DNA of 64,000 bases, taken from Streptomyces sp. NBC_01298. Lineage in GTDB: Bacteria > Actinomycetota > Actinomycetes > Streptomycetales > Streptomycetaceae. The stretch lies in NCBI RefSeq assembly GCF_035978755.1, contig NZ_CP108414.1, positions 620,001 to 684,000 of the forward strand, in the 5' to 3' direction. Made by a program: the position numbers and the translations under genes. Positions within the stretch are counted from its first letter, which is position 1. Each line of letters opens with the position of its first letter. Shown one piece after another: positions 54,995-63,015 of this stretch. Below the pieces are notes generated by a model, which saw only the letters and a program-made list of their open reading frames with translations, had not been told where the DNA came from and did no database searches.

Positions 54995-56390
54995 TAGTGC
55001 TTCGTTACGTCGGGTGATCTCGCCTGGTGGTGGGCATCTTCCGGTTATGAGGCTTGGGGAGGTGGAACGACTCCGAGGTGAGTTGGCGGAGTTCGTTGCC
55101 GATGTGTTCGCTTCGCTTCCGCGGCGGGATCAGCGCAGGTGGGGCGGGTGTTATCTGCGGGGTTTGATGTTGGACGGGCGGCGTAAGTCGATCCAGCCGA
55201 TGGCCGAGCGATTGCCGGACGGGAACATGCAGGCCCTGCAACAGTTCGTGAATCAGTCGCCGTGGGATCCGCTGCCGGTGCGGCAGCGGATCGCCGAACG
55301 GCTGACGGAGGCTGTCGGGCCTGAGGTGTGGGTGGTCGACGACGTGTCCTTCCCCAAGTGCGGGACGGCATCCGTGGGGGTGGCCCGACAGTACTGCGGC
55401 GCGTTGGGCAAGACGGCCAACTGCCAGGTCGCGGTCAGCGTCCACGCGGCAACCGACCTCGCGTCCTGCCCGTTGGAGTGGGAGTTGTTCCTGCCGGAGG
55501 ACTGGGCGGCGGACGAGGGCCGGCGGCAAAGGGCCGGGGTGCCCGACGAGATCGGGCACGTGTCGAAGACCCGTCTGGCTCTGGGCCTGCTCGACCGCCT
55601 CGCCACCTGGTTGCCGCGGGTGCCGGTGATCGTGGCCGATGCCGGCTACGGCCGCAGCGTCTCCTTCCGGCTCGCGCTGGAGGAACGCGGCTGGTCCTAC
55701 GTGGTGGCGGTCGATCCCAAAGAGGTCGCACGGCCTGCCTCCGCCGAGCCGTTCCGGCCGGCTTACGGCGGGCTGGGGCCGCCCACGCTGCCCCGCTACC
55801 GCGATGCGGCCCAGTCCCTGCAGAGTTTCATCGATCCCGGCACCTGTTTCCAGGACATCACCTGGCGCCATGGCAGCAAGAGTGCGATGACCTCGCGTTT
55901 CGCTGTCCTGGAAGTGCGTCCGTCGGGCAAGGAAGCCTGCCGGACCGCCCAGGAACAGGCCGGTGGACGCAGCCAGTGGAACGGGGTCCTGCCGCTGCGA
56001 ACCCTGCTGGTCGAACAGCCCGCAGGAGCGGACGAGCCGACCGGCTACTGGATGACCAACCTGCCCGCCACTACCCCGATCGCCGACCTGGTGCGGTGGG
56101 CGAAGATGCGCTGGCGGATCGAACACGACTACCGCGAACTCAAGCACGGCCTGGGCCTGGACCACTTCGAAGGCCGGACCTGGCGCGGTTGGCACCACCA
56201 CGTCACCCTCGTCACCGCCGCACAGGCCTTCCTCACCCTCAGGCGGCTCGACCCAAAAGCACCCACGCCGGCCTGACCCTCTACCAAGTCCTGGACGTGC
56301 TCCAGAACCTGCTGAGGTGCTGGACCGGCACCTGCACCACCTGCGGCCGCCCCCTGACCGCCAGCAGATCCAGAACCTAACGAAGCACTA
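54995..56390 (+). mobile_element. IS701 family insertion sequence
   Basis: A complete 1,396-bp element. The terminal inverted repeats are TAGTGCTTCGTTA (54995-55007) and its complement TAACGAAGCACTA (56378-56390). CTAG flanks both sides (54991-54994 and 56391-56394), a 4-bp target duplication fitting the YTAR target of the IS701 family. It contains one transposase gene. Confidence 0.92.
55047..56276 (+). CDS. IS701 transposase, apparently truncated by a frameshift
   Basis: A 409-residue DDE transposase: VVDDVSFPKCGTASVGVARQ holds the first Asp, VIVADAGYGRS the second, and WRIEHDYRELKHGLGLDHFEGR the Glu. The frame stops at 56276. In the -1 frame an uninterrupted STHAGLTLYQVLDVLQ and CWTGTCTTCGRP tail runs to 56380, close to the right terminal repeat. 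CCCAAAA (56252-56258) lies at the switch in slippery register. The ATG at 55047 was preferred to a GTG at 55014 because the conserved region starts there. Confidence 0.88.
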   Translation: MRLGEVERLRGELAEFVADVFASLPRRDQRRWGGCYLRGLMLDGRRKSIQPMAERLPDGNMQALQQFVNQSPWDPLPVRQRIAERLTEAVGPEVWVVDDVSFPKCGTASVGVARQYCGALGKTANCQVAVSVHAATDLASCPLEWELFLPEDWAADEGRRQRAGVPDEIGHVSKTRLALGLLDRLATWLPRVPVIVADAGYGRSVSFRLALEERGWSYVVAVDPKEVARPASAEPFRPAYGGLGPPTLPRYRDAAQSLQSFIDPGTCFQDITWRHGSKSAMTSRFAVLEVRPSGKEACRTAQEQAGGRSQWNGVLPLRTLLVEQPAGADEPTGYWMTNLPATTPIADLVRWAKMRWRIEHDYRELKHGLGLDHFEGRTWRGWHHHVTLVTAAQAFLTLRRLDPKAPTPA

Positions 56391-56393
56391 CTA

Positions 56394-57516
56394 GTGACCT
56401 GAGTCTGAGGTTTGTCGTTAGTTCGGCATGAGTCGTCCCGGTCCGAAGATTCCGCCGTTGTCGGTGACTGATGCCCAGCGTGCTGTGCTGGAGGGCTGGT
56501 TACGTCGTCGTTCGACAGCTCAGGCTCTGGCTCAGCGGTCGCGGATCGTGCTGGAGTGCGCGGGCGGGCATTCGGTGATGGAAGTTTCGCGGCGGCTTGG
56601 GATCGCGCCGGACACGGTCCGCACCTGGCGGCGGCGGTTTCTGGAGCACGGCCTGGACGGGCTGGGCGACGAGCCGCGGCCGGGTGTCCCGCGGAAGATC
56701 ACCGACGCTGATGTCGAGCGGGTGATCGTCAAAACACTGGAAGAGACGCCGAAGAACGCGACGCACTGGTCGACGAGGTCGATGGCCGCGGCCACGGGAA
56801 TGTCGCAGTCGACCGTCTCAAGGATCTGGCGGGCGTTCGCGCTGGCTCCGCATCGTTCGCAGACGTTCAAGCTGTCGACGGACCCGCTGTTCATCGACAA
56901 GGTCCGCGACGTGGTCGGCCTCTACCTGGACCCGCCGGAGAAGGCTCTGGTCCTCTGCGTGGACGAGAAGTCGCAGATCCAGGCCCTGGACCGGTCCCAG
57001 CCGGTCCTGCCGATGATGCCTGGCGTTCCAGAGCGCCGCAGTCACGACTACATCCGCGCCGGCACAACCACCCTCTTCGCGGCCCTGGAGGTCGCCACCG
57101 GCAAGGTCATCGGGTCTCTCCACCGCCGCCACCGGGCCGCCGAGTTCAAGAAGTTCCTGGCCAAGATCGACAAAGAAGTGCCGGCGGATCTTCAGATCCA
57201 TCTGATCCTCGACAACTATGCGACCCACAAGACGCCGGACATCAAGAAATGGCTGCTGGCACACCCGCGGTTCCACCTGCACTTCACACCGACGAGTGCG
57301 TCGTGGCTGAACCTGGTGGAGCGGTGGTTCGCCGAGCTCACCCAGAAGAAGCTCAAGCGTGGAGTCCACCGCTCCGTCCAGGCTCTCGAGCGCGACATCC
57401 GTTCATGGCTGGCCGACTGGAACGACCAGCCCAAGCCCTTCCTCTGGACGAAGACAGCCGACGAGATCCTCGACAAAGTCGCCGCCTACTGCCACCGAAT
57501 CTCTGACTCAGGTCAC
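56394..57516 (+). mobile_element. IS630 family insertion sequence
   Basis: A complete 1,123-bp element. The ends GTGACCTGAGTC (56394-56405) and GACTCAGGTCAC (57505-57516) are inverted repeats; similarity extends a few bases further with mismatches. TA is present at 56392-56393 and 57517-57518, the TA target duplication typical of IS630/Tc1. The left TA is inside the right CTAG duplication of the IS701 element. Confidence 0.9.
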
Positions 57517-57519
57517 TAG
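56428..57519 (+). CDS. IS630 transposase
   Basis: A 363-residue transposase. The HTH lies at about 30-75, with VMEVSRRLGIAPDTVRTWRRRF. The DDE triad lies in LCVDEKSQIQALDR, LILDNYATHKT and SWLNLVERWFAELT. It is a single intact frame, so it is probably active. The gene reads through the right inverted repeat; its stop TAG at 57517-57519 consists of the duplicated target TA plus the first flanking base. Confidence 0.94.
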   Translation: MSRPGPKIPPLSVTDAQRAVLEGWLRRRSTAQALAQRSRIVLECAGGHSVMEVSRRLGIAPDTVRTWRRRFLEHGLDGLGDEPRPGVPRKITDADVERVIVKTLEETPKNATHWSTRSMAAATGMSQSTVSRIWRAFALAPHRSQTFKLSTDPLFIDKVRDVVGLYLDPPEKALVLCVDEKSQIQALDRSQPVLPMMPGVPERRSHDYIRAGTTTLFAALEVATGKVIGSLHRRHRAAEFKKFLAKIDKEVPADLQIHLILDNYATHKTPDIKKWLLAHPRFHLHFTPTSASWLNLVERWFAELTQKKLKRGVHRSVQALERDIRSWLADWNDQPKPFLWTKTADEILDKVAAYCHRISDSGH

Positions 57520-57539
57520 TGGACTCCAGAGACGAAGAA

Positions 57540-57567
57540 GTCCCCCGGCCCTGATCGGCCGGGGGAC
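57540..57567 (-). terminator. Terminator of tRNA-Trp
   Basis: An 11-bp perfect stem (57540-57550 with 57557-57567), loop CTGATC, lies 30 bases beyond the tRNA 3' end on the minus strand, with a following T-rich stretch. It is also 20 bases from the right end of the IS630 element. Confidence 0.8.
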
Positions 57568-57597
57568 TAAAAACAAGCTTTCACCTGCTACTTCGTC

Positions 57598-57673
57598 TGG
57601 CAGGGGTGGCAGGGCTCGAACCTACGACAACCGGTTTTGGAGACCGGTGCTCTACCAACTGAGCTACACCCCT
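57598..57673 (-). tRNA. tRNA-Trp (anticodon CCA)
   Basis: A 76-base cloverleaf on the minus strand. The acceptor stem AGGGGTG pairs with CACCCCT. The D arm is GCTCAGTTGGTAGAGC, the anticodon arm CCGGTCTCCAAAACCGG with anticodon CCA, and the T arm is GTAGGTTCGAGCCCTGC (region). The 3' CCA is encoded. Terminator follows. Insertions have accumulated just downstream. Confidence 0.96.
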
Positions 57674-58091
57674 TCGGTGAGACCAACCATGCCACGGCGC
57701 ACACCGAAGATCCACTGAATTCGGTGGTCAACCGCGGGAAATTTCGCCCCGGGTCCGCGCGCCGGAAGATTCGAGCCGGTCGACGAGCGGACCGTCTTCG
57801 CTGGTCAGGGACATGACGAGTGGGGCCTGCCCGCCGGGGACGATCCAGTTGACGTCCGCAGGTTGAGACGGCGCGTATCGGGTCGTGGACAGCTGACCCC
57901 CGCACCGCCACCCTCGACCCCGGCCGCAGTGCGACCGACTCCGCCGCCTTCCGGGTGTTGCGGGACGCGGGCCTCGCCGGGGTCCGGTTCACCTCGACTG
58001 CGGGCTCGCCGACGATGTCGGCCAGCGGGGCCTGCCCTGATCCGGGATCAGGCCGAACGTCCCCCCGTGTGGAACGAGTTGCCCCACCCCC
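57674..58091. other. Long spacer between tRNA-Trp and chitinase, possible gene remnants
   Basis: These 418 bases contain no convincing gene. A short minus-strand stretch at about 57728-57860 reads like protein (VNWIVPGGQAPLVMSLTSED) without a start. A plus-strand stretch near 57900-58040 (FRVLRDAGLAGVRFTST) looks the same. They may be decayed ends of genes truncated by rearrangement. Confidence 0.35.
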
Positions 58092-58120
58092 TTGACCCGC
58101 TGTGGTCCAGACCAATAGTT
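58092..58120 (+). promoter_or_regulatory. Chitinase promoter with DasR-type box
   Basis: TTGACC (58092-58097) and ATAGTT (58115-58120) are separated by 17 bases. TGGTCCAGACCA, at 58103-58114, fills the spacer and matches the dre element bound by DasR, the GlcNAc-responsive GntR regulator of Streptomyces chitin genes. Binding inside the promoter would block polymerase. Confidence 0.8.
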
Positions 58121-58177
58121 TCCGCATGCACAGCGCACGCGCCCCGGCACCACTCACCGCATCCGCAAAGGAAGCCC

Positions 58178-59509
58178 ATGCGCCGCAGCATGCTCGGCAA
58201 GCTGGCAGTCGCCGCCTGCTCCCTCTCCCTGCTGACCGCCTTCGCCCCCGCCCACGACGGCTCCGGCCACGAGGGCTCCGGGCACGGCCGCTCGTACAAG
58301 AAGGTCGGCTACTTCACCCAATGGGGCGTCTACGGACGGGACTTCCAGGTTCAGGACCTGGAGAAGAACGGCAGCGCGAGCAAGCTCACGCACATCAACT
58401 ACGCCTTCGGCAACATCAGCGCGGAGGGCAAGTGCTTCACCGGCAACATCCCCGGTGAGGCCGACGCCTGGGCCGACTACGTCCGGCCGCTGGACGCCGA
58501 GAACTCGGTGGACGGCGTCGCCGACGACTGGGTGCAGCCGCTCGCCGGCAACTTCAACCAGCTCCGCGAGCTCAAGGCCAAGCACCCCGGCCTCAAGGTC
58601 CTGCTCTCCCTCGGCGGTTGGAGCTGGTCGACGCACTTCTCGGACGCCGCGCTCACCCCGGCCTCCCGCAAGGCCCTCGTGTCCTCCTGCATCGACCTGT
58701 ACATCAAGGGCAACCTGCCGCAGGACGGCACCCGCGGCGGCGCGGGTTCGGCTGCCGGGATCTTCGACGGGTTCGACATCGACTGGGAGTGGCCCGGCTC
58801 TTCGGGCGACACCGACACCACCTACCGCCCCGAGGACAAGAAGAACTTCACCGCGCTGGTCAGCGAGTTCCGCACGCAGCTCGACGACTACGCCCGCGGC
58901 CAGAAGCGGAAGGCGAAGTACGAGCTGTCCGCCTTCGTCCCGACCGCCCCCGCCAAGATCGACGCGGGCTTCGACGTCCGCCGGATCATGCGCGACCTCG
59001 ACTTCGTGACCCTCCAGGGCTACGACTTCCACGTCTCCGGCGAGGCCACCACCGCCCAGCAGTCCGCGCTGTACGCGAGGAACGACTTCAGCGTCGACGG
59101 CACGGTGGACGCCTGGGAGCGGCGCGGCGCGCCCGCGCACAAGCTGGTGATGGGCATGCCGTTCTACGGGCAGGGCTGGACCGGCGTCAGCGGCGGCGGG
59201 GACGGCATGGGGCAGCCCGCGACGGGTCCGGCGCCGGCCGCCTGGGCCAACGGGTACGCGGACTACAAGGAGCTCAAGCAGCTCGCGGCGTCCGGTACTT
59301 ACAAGCTGCACCGGGACCGCCGCAACGGCAGCGCCTGGCTGTTCGACGGCACCACCCTGTGGACGTACGACGACCCGACGGTGCTGCGCACCAAGACCCG
59401 GTACATCCGGGAGGAGGGCCTCGGCGGCGCGATGTTCTGGTCGCTCGACGCGGACACCGCCGACGGCGAGCTGATGACCGCGGTCGACGAGGGCCTGCGC
59501 GGCCGCTGA
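58178..59509 (+). CDS. Secreted GH18 chitinase
   Basis: A 443-residue exported chitinase. The signal is LGKLAVAACSLSLLTAFAPA. The catalytic barrel has LKVLLSLGGWSW and FDGFDIDWEW with proton donor Glu204, and YDFHV and GGAMFWSLDAD complete the active site. It has a catalytic domain only, with a short Gly/Ser/His linker before it and no chitin-binding module. AAAGGAAG precedes the ATG at 58178. It is regulated by the dre box upstream and followed by a strong terminator. Confidence 0.95.
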   Translation: MRRSMLGKLAVAACSLSLLTAFAPAHDGSGHEGSGHGRSYKKVGYFTQWGVYGRDFQVQDLEKNGSASKLTHINYAFGNISAEGKCFTGNIPGEADAWADYVRPLDAENSVDGVADDWVQPLAGNFNQLRELKAKHPGLKVLLSLGGWSWSTHFSDAALTPASRKALVSSCIDLYIKGNLPQDGTRGGAGSAAGIFDGFDIDWEWPGSSGDTDTTYRPEDKKNFTALVSEFRTQLDDYARGQKRKAKYELSAFVPTAPAKIDAGFDVRRIMRDLDFVTLQGYDFHVSGEATTAQQSALYARNDFSVDGTVDAWERRGAPAHKLVMGMPFYGQGWTGVSGGGDGMGQPATGPAPAAWANGYADYKELKQLAASGTYKLHRDRRNGSAWLFDGTTLWTYDDPTVLRTKTRYIREEGLGGAMFWSLDADTADGELMTAVDEGLRGR

Positions 59510-59527
59510 CGGCCCCGCCCCTGAACA

Positions 59528-59568
59528 GCGCCGCCGGGCCGCGGAAAAACGACGCGGCCCGGCGGCGC
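59528..59568 (+). terminator. Terminator of the chitinase gene
   Basis: A 16-bp perfect stem (59528-59543 with 59553-59568) and a 9-base A-rich loop lie 18 bases after the chitinase stop. Confidence 0.9.
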
Positions 59569-59588
59569 CCAACCCTTACGCTCCCCGC

Positions 59589-60845
59589 ATGAAGACGCAG
59601 ACGGTACGAGCGGTCAACGCACTGACCTCGCGCTGGGCCGGCCGGGCCGTGACGGGCGGCGAGGGCACGGTCCTCACCGCCGCCGGGGTCTGGCCGCTGC
59701 TGGCCCTGCTCGCCGACGGGGCCGCGGGACCCGCCCGAAGCGAGCTGGAGGAAGCCCTCGGCATACCCGCCGGCACGGCGGCCGAAGCCGCCCGGGAGTT
59801 CCTCGCCGCCCTGGACGGCGTACGGGGCCTGCGTGCCGCCACCGGCCTGTGGACGGGCCGGGACCTCCCGCTGGAGGCGGCCTGGTCGGCCCGGCTGCCC
59901 GCCGGGACCCGGGCCACGCTGACCGGGGACGAGGACACCGACCGCAAGGCCCTGGACGCCTGGGCCGCCGACCGCACCGACGGCCTCGTCGAGAAGATGC
60001 CGGTCCCGGTCGACGAGGAGACGCGCTGCGTGCTCGCCTCGGCGCTGGCGCTGCGCCTGCGGTGGATCCAGCCCTTCACCCCCTGGCCGACCTGGATCGA
60101 CGAAGGCCCCTGGGCCGAAGGGATCGTGGGGACCGTGCAGGGGCTGAGCCGCTGTACGGCCCTGCTGGACCGGGCCGGCGTGGCGCATGCGCCGACGGGT
60201 CCGGTGACCCTGCTGGAGGTGGTGGGCGACGGCGGGGTCGACGTCCACCTAGTCCTGGGCGAACCGCAGGCCCCGCCGGGCCAGACCCTCCGGGCGGGCA
60301 TCGCGGCGGTCACCCGGGCGATCCCGACCACGGGCGCGAGCCTGCTCCCCGAGGGGAATCCCGGGCCCGGCCTGCACATCGGCCGGGTTGCCTCCGTCGA
60401 CCGCCACCCCTGGCTGAGCATCCGGACGGTGGCCTTCGAGGCGCGGGCCGAGCACGATCTCCTCGCCTCCCCCGGGCTGTTCGGGCTGGCGAGCGCCTCG
60501 GACACGCGGACCGGACACTTCCCCGGCATCAGCAGCGATCCCCTGGCCGTCGGGTCGGCCCGGCAGGCGGCCGTGGCACGCTTCCACGCCGAGGGTTTCG
60601 AGGCGGCGGCCGTCACCGCGATCGGCACGGTCGGCGCCGGCCTGCCCCGTGTCACCTACCGCGTCCGCCGGGCCCAGGTCAGCTTCCACCGCCCCTTCGG
60701 CTTCCTCGCCGTCCACCGGACCTCCCGCCTGGTGCTCGCCGCGGGCTGGGTGGCGGCCCCCCTCCCGTACGAGGAGGAGGAGAAGGACCACGAGGCGGAG
60801 GAAGCCGAGGCCTGGGCGAAGCTGGATGCCGAGGAATGGGGTTGA
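59589..60845 (+). CDS. Serpin family protein (first copy)
   Basis: A 418-residue serpin fold with no signal peptide, so predicted cytoplasmic. Recognisable elements are VLTAAGVWPLLALLADGAAGPARSELEEALG (helix B/C region; shortened: GVWPLLALLADGA), the hinge ARFHAEGFEAAAVTA before the reactive loop, and the closing block VSFHRPFGFLAVHRTSRLVLAAGWVAAP. The reactive loop here is AIGTVGAGLPRVTYRVRRAQ. The C-terminus carries an added acidic tail rich in Glu. Active serpins trap serine or cysteine proteases; the target is unknown. Confidence 0.85.
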   Translation: MKTQTVRAVNALTSRWAGRAVTGGEGTVLTAAGVWPLLALLADGAAGPARSELEEALGIPAGTAAEAAREFLAALDGVRGLRAATGLWTGRDLPLEAAWSARLPAGTRATLTGDEDTDRKALDAWAADRTDGLVEKMPVPVDEETRCVLASALALRLRWIQPFTPWPTWIDEGPWAEGIVGTVQGLSRCTALLDRAGVAHAPTGPVTLLEVVGDGGVDVHLVLGEPQAPPGQTLRAGIAAVTRAIPTTGASLLPEGNPGPGLHIGRVASVDRHPWLSIRTVAFEARAEHDLLASPGLFGLASASDTRTGHFPGISSDPLAVGSARQAAVARFHAEGFEAAAVTAIGTVGAGLPRVTYRVRRAQVSFHRPFGFLAVHRTSRLVLAAGWVAAPLPYEEEEKDHEAEEAEAWAKLDAEEWG

Positions 60846-60888
60846 GCCGCCCCCGCTCCGCCCGGCCCCTCCCCGTAGGCTCCGTTCC

Positions 60889-62085
60889 ATGGACAACTCG
60901 ACGGTGGAGGCGGTCAACCGCCTGACGGCACGCTGGGCGGCGCGGTCCGCGGACGCGCACGCGGCCGAAGGCACGGTGTTCACGGCGGCCGGGCTCTGGC
61001 CGCTGCTGGCCCTGCTCGCGGACGGCGCCGACGGCCCGGCCCGCACCGAGCTGCAAGAAGCCCTCGGCATACCCGCGGACACGGCCGCCGAGGCCGCCCG
61101 CGAACTGCTGACCGCCCTGGACGGCGTACGGGGCCTGCGGGCCGCCACCGGCCTGTGGGCACGGCGGGACCTCCCGCTGGAGGAGGCCTGGTCGGCCCGG
61201 CTGCCCGCCGGGACCCGGGCCACGCTCACCGGGGACGAGGACACCGACCGCAAGGCCCTGGATGCCTGGGCCGCCGAGCGCACCGACGGCCTCGTGGAGA
61301 AGATGCCGGTCGAGGTCGGTCCGCACGTCGAGCTGGTCCTGGCCTCCGCGCTCGCGCTGCACCTTACCTGGGAGCAGCCCTTCTCCGAGCGGCAGGTGCG
61401 GCCGGCGCTCGGACCGTGGAGGGAGCGCCGCCTGCGCGGGCTGGCCGTCACCCACGCCTTCCCCCAGCGGATCCGGGTGGCCCGGGGGCCCTCCGGCCCG
61501 GTCACCCTGCTCCGCGTGCCCGGCGCCCTCGGCGCGGACGTGCACCTGCTGCTCGGGGAGCCCGGGGCCGCGCCCGGGGAGGTTCTGACGACCGGGATCG
61601 CCGAGGTCACCGGCGCGCTCTCCTCCTCGACCGCGGCGGAGCTTCCCGACGGCGCCGCGGGGCCCGGGCTGTCCCTGAGCACGGTGGACTCCACCAGTCC
61701 CGAACCCGTGGTCCGGATCTGCACGGTGGCCTTCGACATCCGCGCCGAGCACGACCTGTTGCGGCGGGCCGAACTGTTCGGTCTCAGCTCCGCGGCCGCC
61801 GGCCCCGGCCACTTCCCCGGGATCTCCGCCGTCCCGCTCGCGGTCGGCTCCGCCCGCCAGTCGGCCGTGGCCCGCTTCCACGCGGAGGGGTTCGAGGCCG
61901 CGGCGGTCACCGCCGTCGGCATGTTCCGCGGGGCCCGGGTGGTCCCCACGCACCGGGCCCGGCAGGCCGCGTTCGACGTGGACCGGCCCTTCGGCTTCCT
62001 CGCCGTCGACCGGGAGTCCGGTCTGGTCCTGTTCGCGGGCTGGATCACGGACCCCGACACCCTCACCGGTACCCTCACCCGATGA
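60889..62085 (+). CDS. Serpin family protein (second copy)
   Basis: A 398-residue paralogue of the preceding gene. About 200 bases (61111-61311) are nearly identical to 59812-60005 in the first copy, while the C-terminal parts differ more. The hinge ARFHAEGFEAAAVTA is identical but the reactive loop differs (AVGMFRGARVVPTHRARQA), so the target protease probably differs. The PF block is VDRPFGFLAVDRESGLVLFAGWITDP. The stop overlaps the aldo/keto reductase start (ATGA). Confidence 0.85.
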   Translation: MDNSTVEAVNRLTARWAARSADAHAAEGTVFTAAGLWPLLALLADGADGPARTELQEALGIPADTAAEAARELLTALDGVRGLRAATGLWARRDLPLEEAWSARLPAGTRATLTGDEDTDRKALDAWAAERTDGLVEKMPVEVGPHVELVLASALALHLTWEQPFSERQVRPALGPWRERRLRGLAVTHAFPQRIRVARGPSGPVTLLRVPGALGADVHLLLGEPGAAPGEVLTTGIAEVTGALSSSTAAELPDGAAGPGLSLSTVDSTSPEPVVRICTVAFDIRAEHDLLRRAELFGLSSAAAGPGHFPGISAVPLAVGSARQSAVARFHAEGFEAAAVTAVGMFRGARVVPTHRARQAAFDVDRPFGFLAVDRESGLVLFAGWITDPDTLTGTLTR

Positions 62086-62966
62086 CTTCCGACAAGATCA
62101 ACGCGGCCGACTCCGGCACCTGGCTCCTCGGCGACCTCCCGGTCCGCCGCGTCGGGTTCGGCGCGATGCGCCTCACGCACCTCGCCGACGGCTCCCCCAG
62201 CGACCGCGACCGGGTGACCGGGGTGCTGAGGCGGGCCGTCGAACTGGGCGTCAACCACATCGACACGGCCGCCTTCTACTTCTCCCCGACCCGCTCCGCC
62301 AACGAGCTCATCAACCGGGCCCTCGCCCCGTACGCCGACGAGCTGGTCATCACCACCAAGGTCGGGCCGGGCCGCGACGCCGCCGGCGAGTGGTGGTGGG
62401 CCGAGCCCGGGCAGCTGCGCGGGCAGGTCGAGGAGAACCTGCGCCAGCTCGGCCGCGACCACCTGGACGTGGTCAACCTGCGCGTCCCGCGCCAGGCCAC
62501 GACCGGTTCGATCGCCGAGCACTTCGGGGCGCTCGCCGAACTGCGCACCGCCGGGCTGATCCGGCACCTGGGCGTGTCCAACGTACGGCCGGACCACCTG
62601 GCCGAGGCGCGGGCCATCGCGCCCGTGGTCTGCGTGCAGAACGCGTACGGGATCGGTTCGCCGGCCGAGGAGCACGCCTTCCTCGACGCCTGCGGCGAGC
62701 AGGGCATCGCCTTCGTCCCCTTCTTCGCGATCGCGGGCGCGGGCAAGGAGGCCGGAGGGGTCACCGAGGAGGGCCCGGCGGTACGCGATCTCGCGCGGGC
62801 CCACGGGGTGTCCCCGGCCCAGCTCCGCCTGGCGTGGACCCTGAGCCGGGGCCCGCACGTCCTCGCCATCCCGGGCACCGGGAACCCGGACCACCTGGCC
62901 GAGAACGTCGCCGCCGGCGCGCTGCGGCTGTCGGCCGAGGACACCGCCCGGCTCGCGGCCGCGTAG
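62082..62966 (+). CDS. Aldo/keto reductase
   Basis: A 294-residue reductase with a TIM-barrel. HIDTAAFYFSPTRSANELIN carries the catalytic Asp and Tyr. KVGPGRD contains the Lys. HLDVVNLRVP replaces the usual LHxP with LRVP, so the histidine is missing from that position. The C-terminal LAIPGTGNPDHLAENVAAG binds NADPH. It is coupled by ATGA to the second serpin gene, an association not explained by function. Confidence 0.88.
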   Translation: MTSDKINAADSGTWLLGDLPVRRVGFGAMRLTHLADGSPSDRDRVTGVLRRAVELGVNHIDTAAFYFSPTRSANELINRALAPYADELVITTKVGPGRDAAGEWWWAEPGQLRGQVEENLRQLGRDHLDVVNLRVPRQATTGSIAEHFGALAELRTAGLIRHLGVSNVRPDHLAEARAIAPVVCVQNAYGIGSPAEEHAFLDACGEQGIAFVPFFAIAGAGKEAGGVTEEGPAVRDLARAHGVSPAQLRLAWTLSRGPHVLAIPGTGNPDHLAENVAAGALRLSAEDTARLAAA

Positions 62967-63015
62967 CAGCCGTCCTTATCTCCGCCGAGGCGGCAGCACC
63001 CCCTGGGCACGATGC

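Noticed and set aside
57588..58157. Minus-strand frame covering tRNA-Trp and the spacer
   Set aside because: It reads through the tRNA and the terminator side; only short pieces look protein-like.
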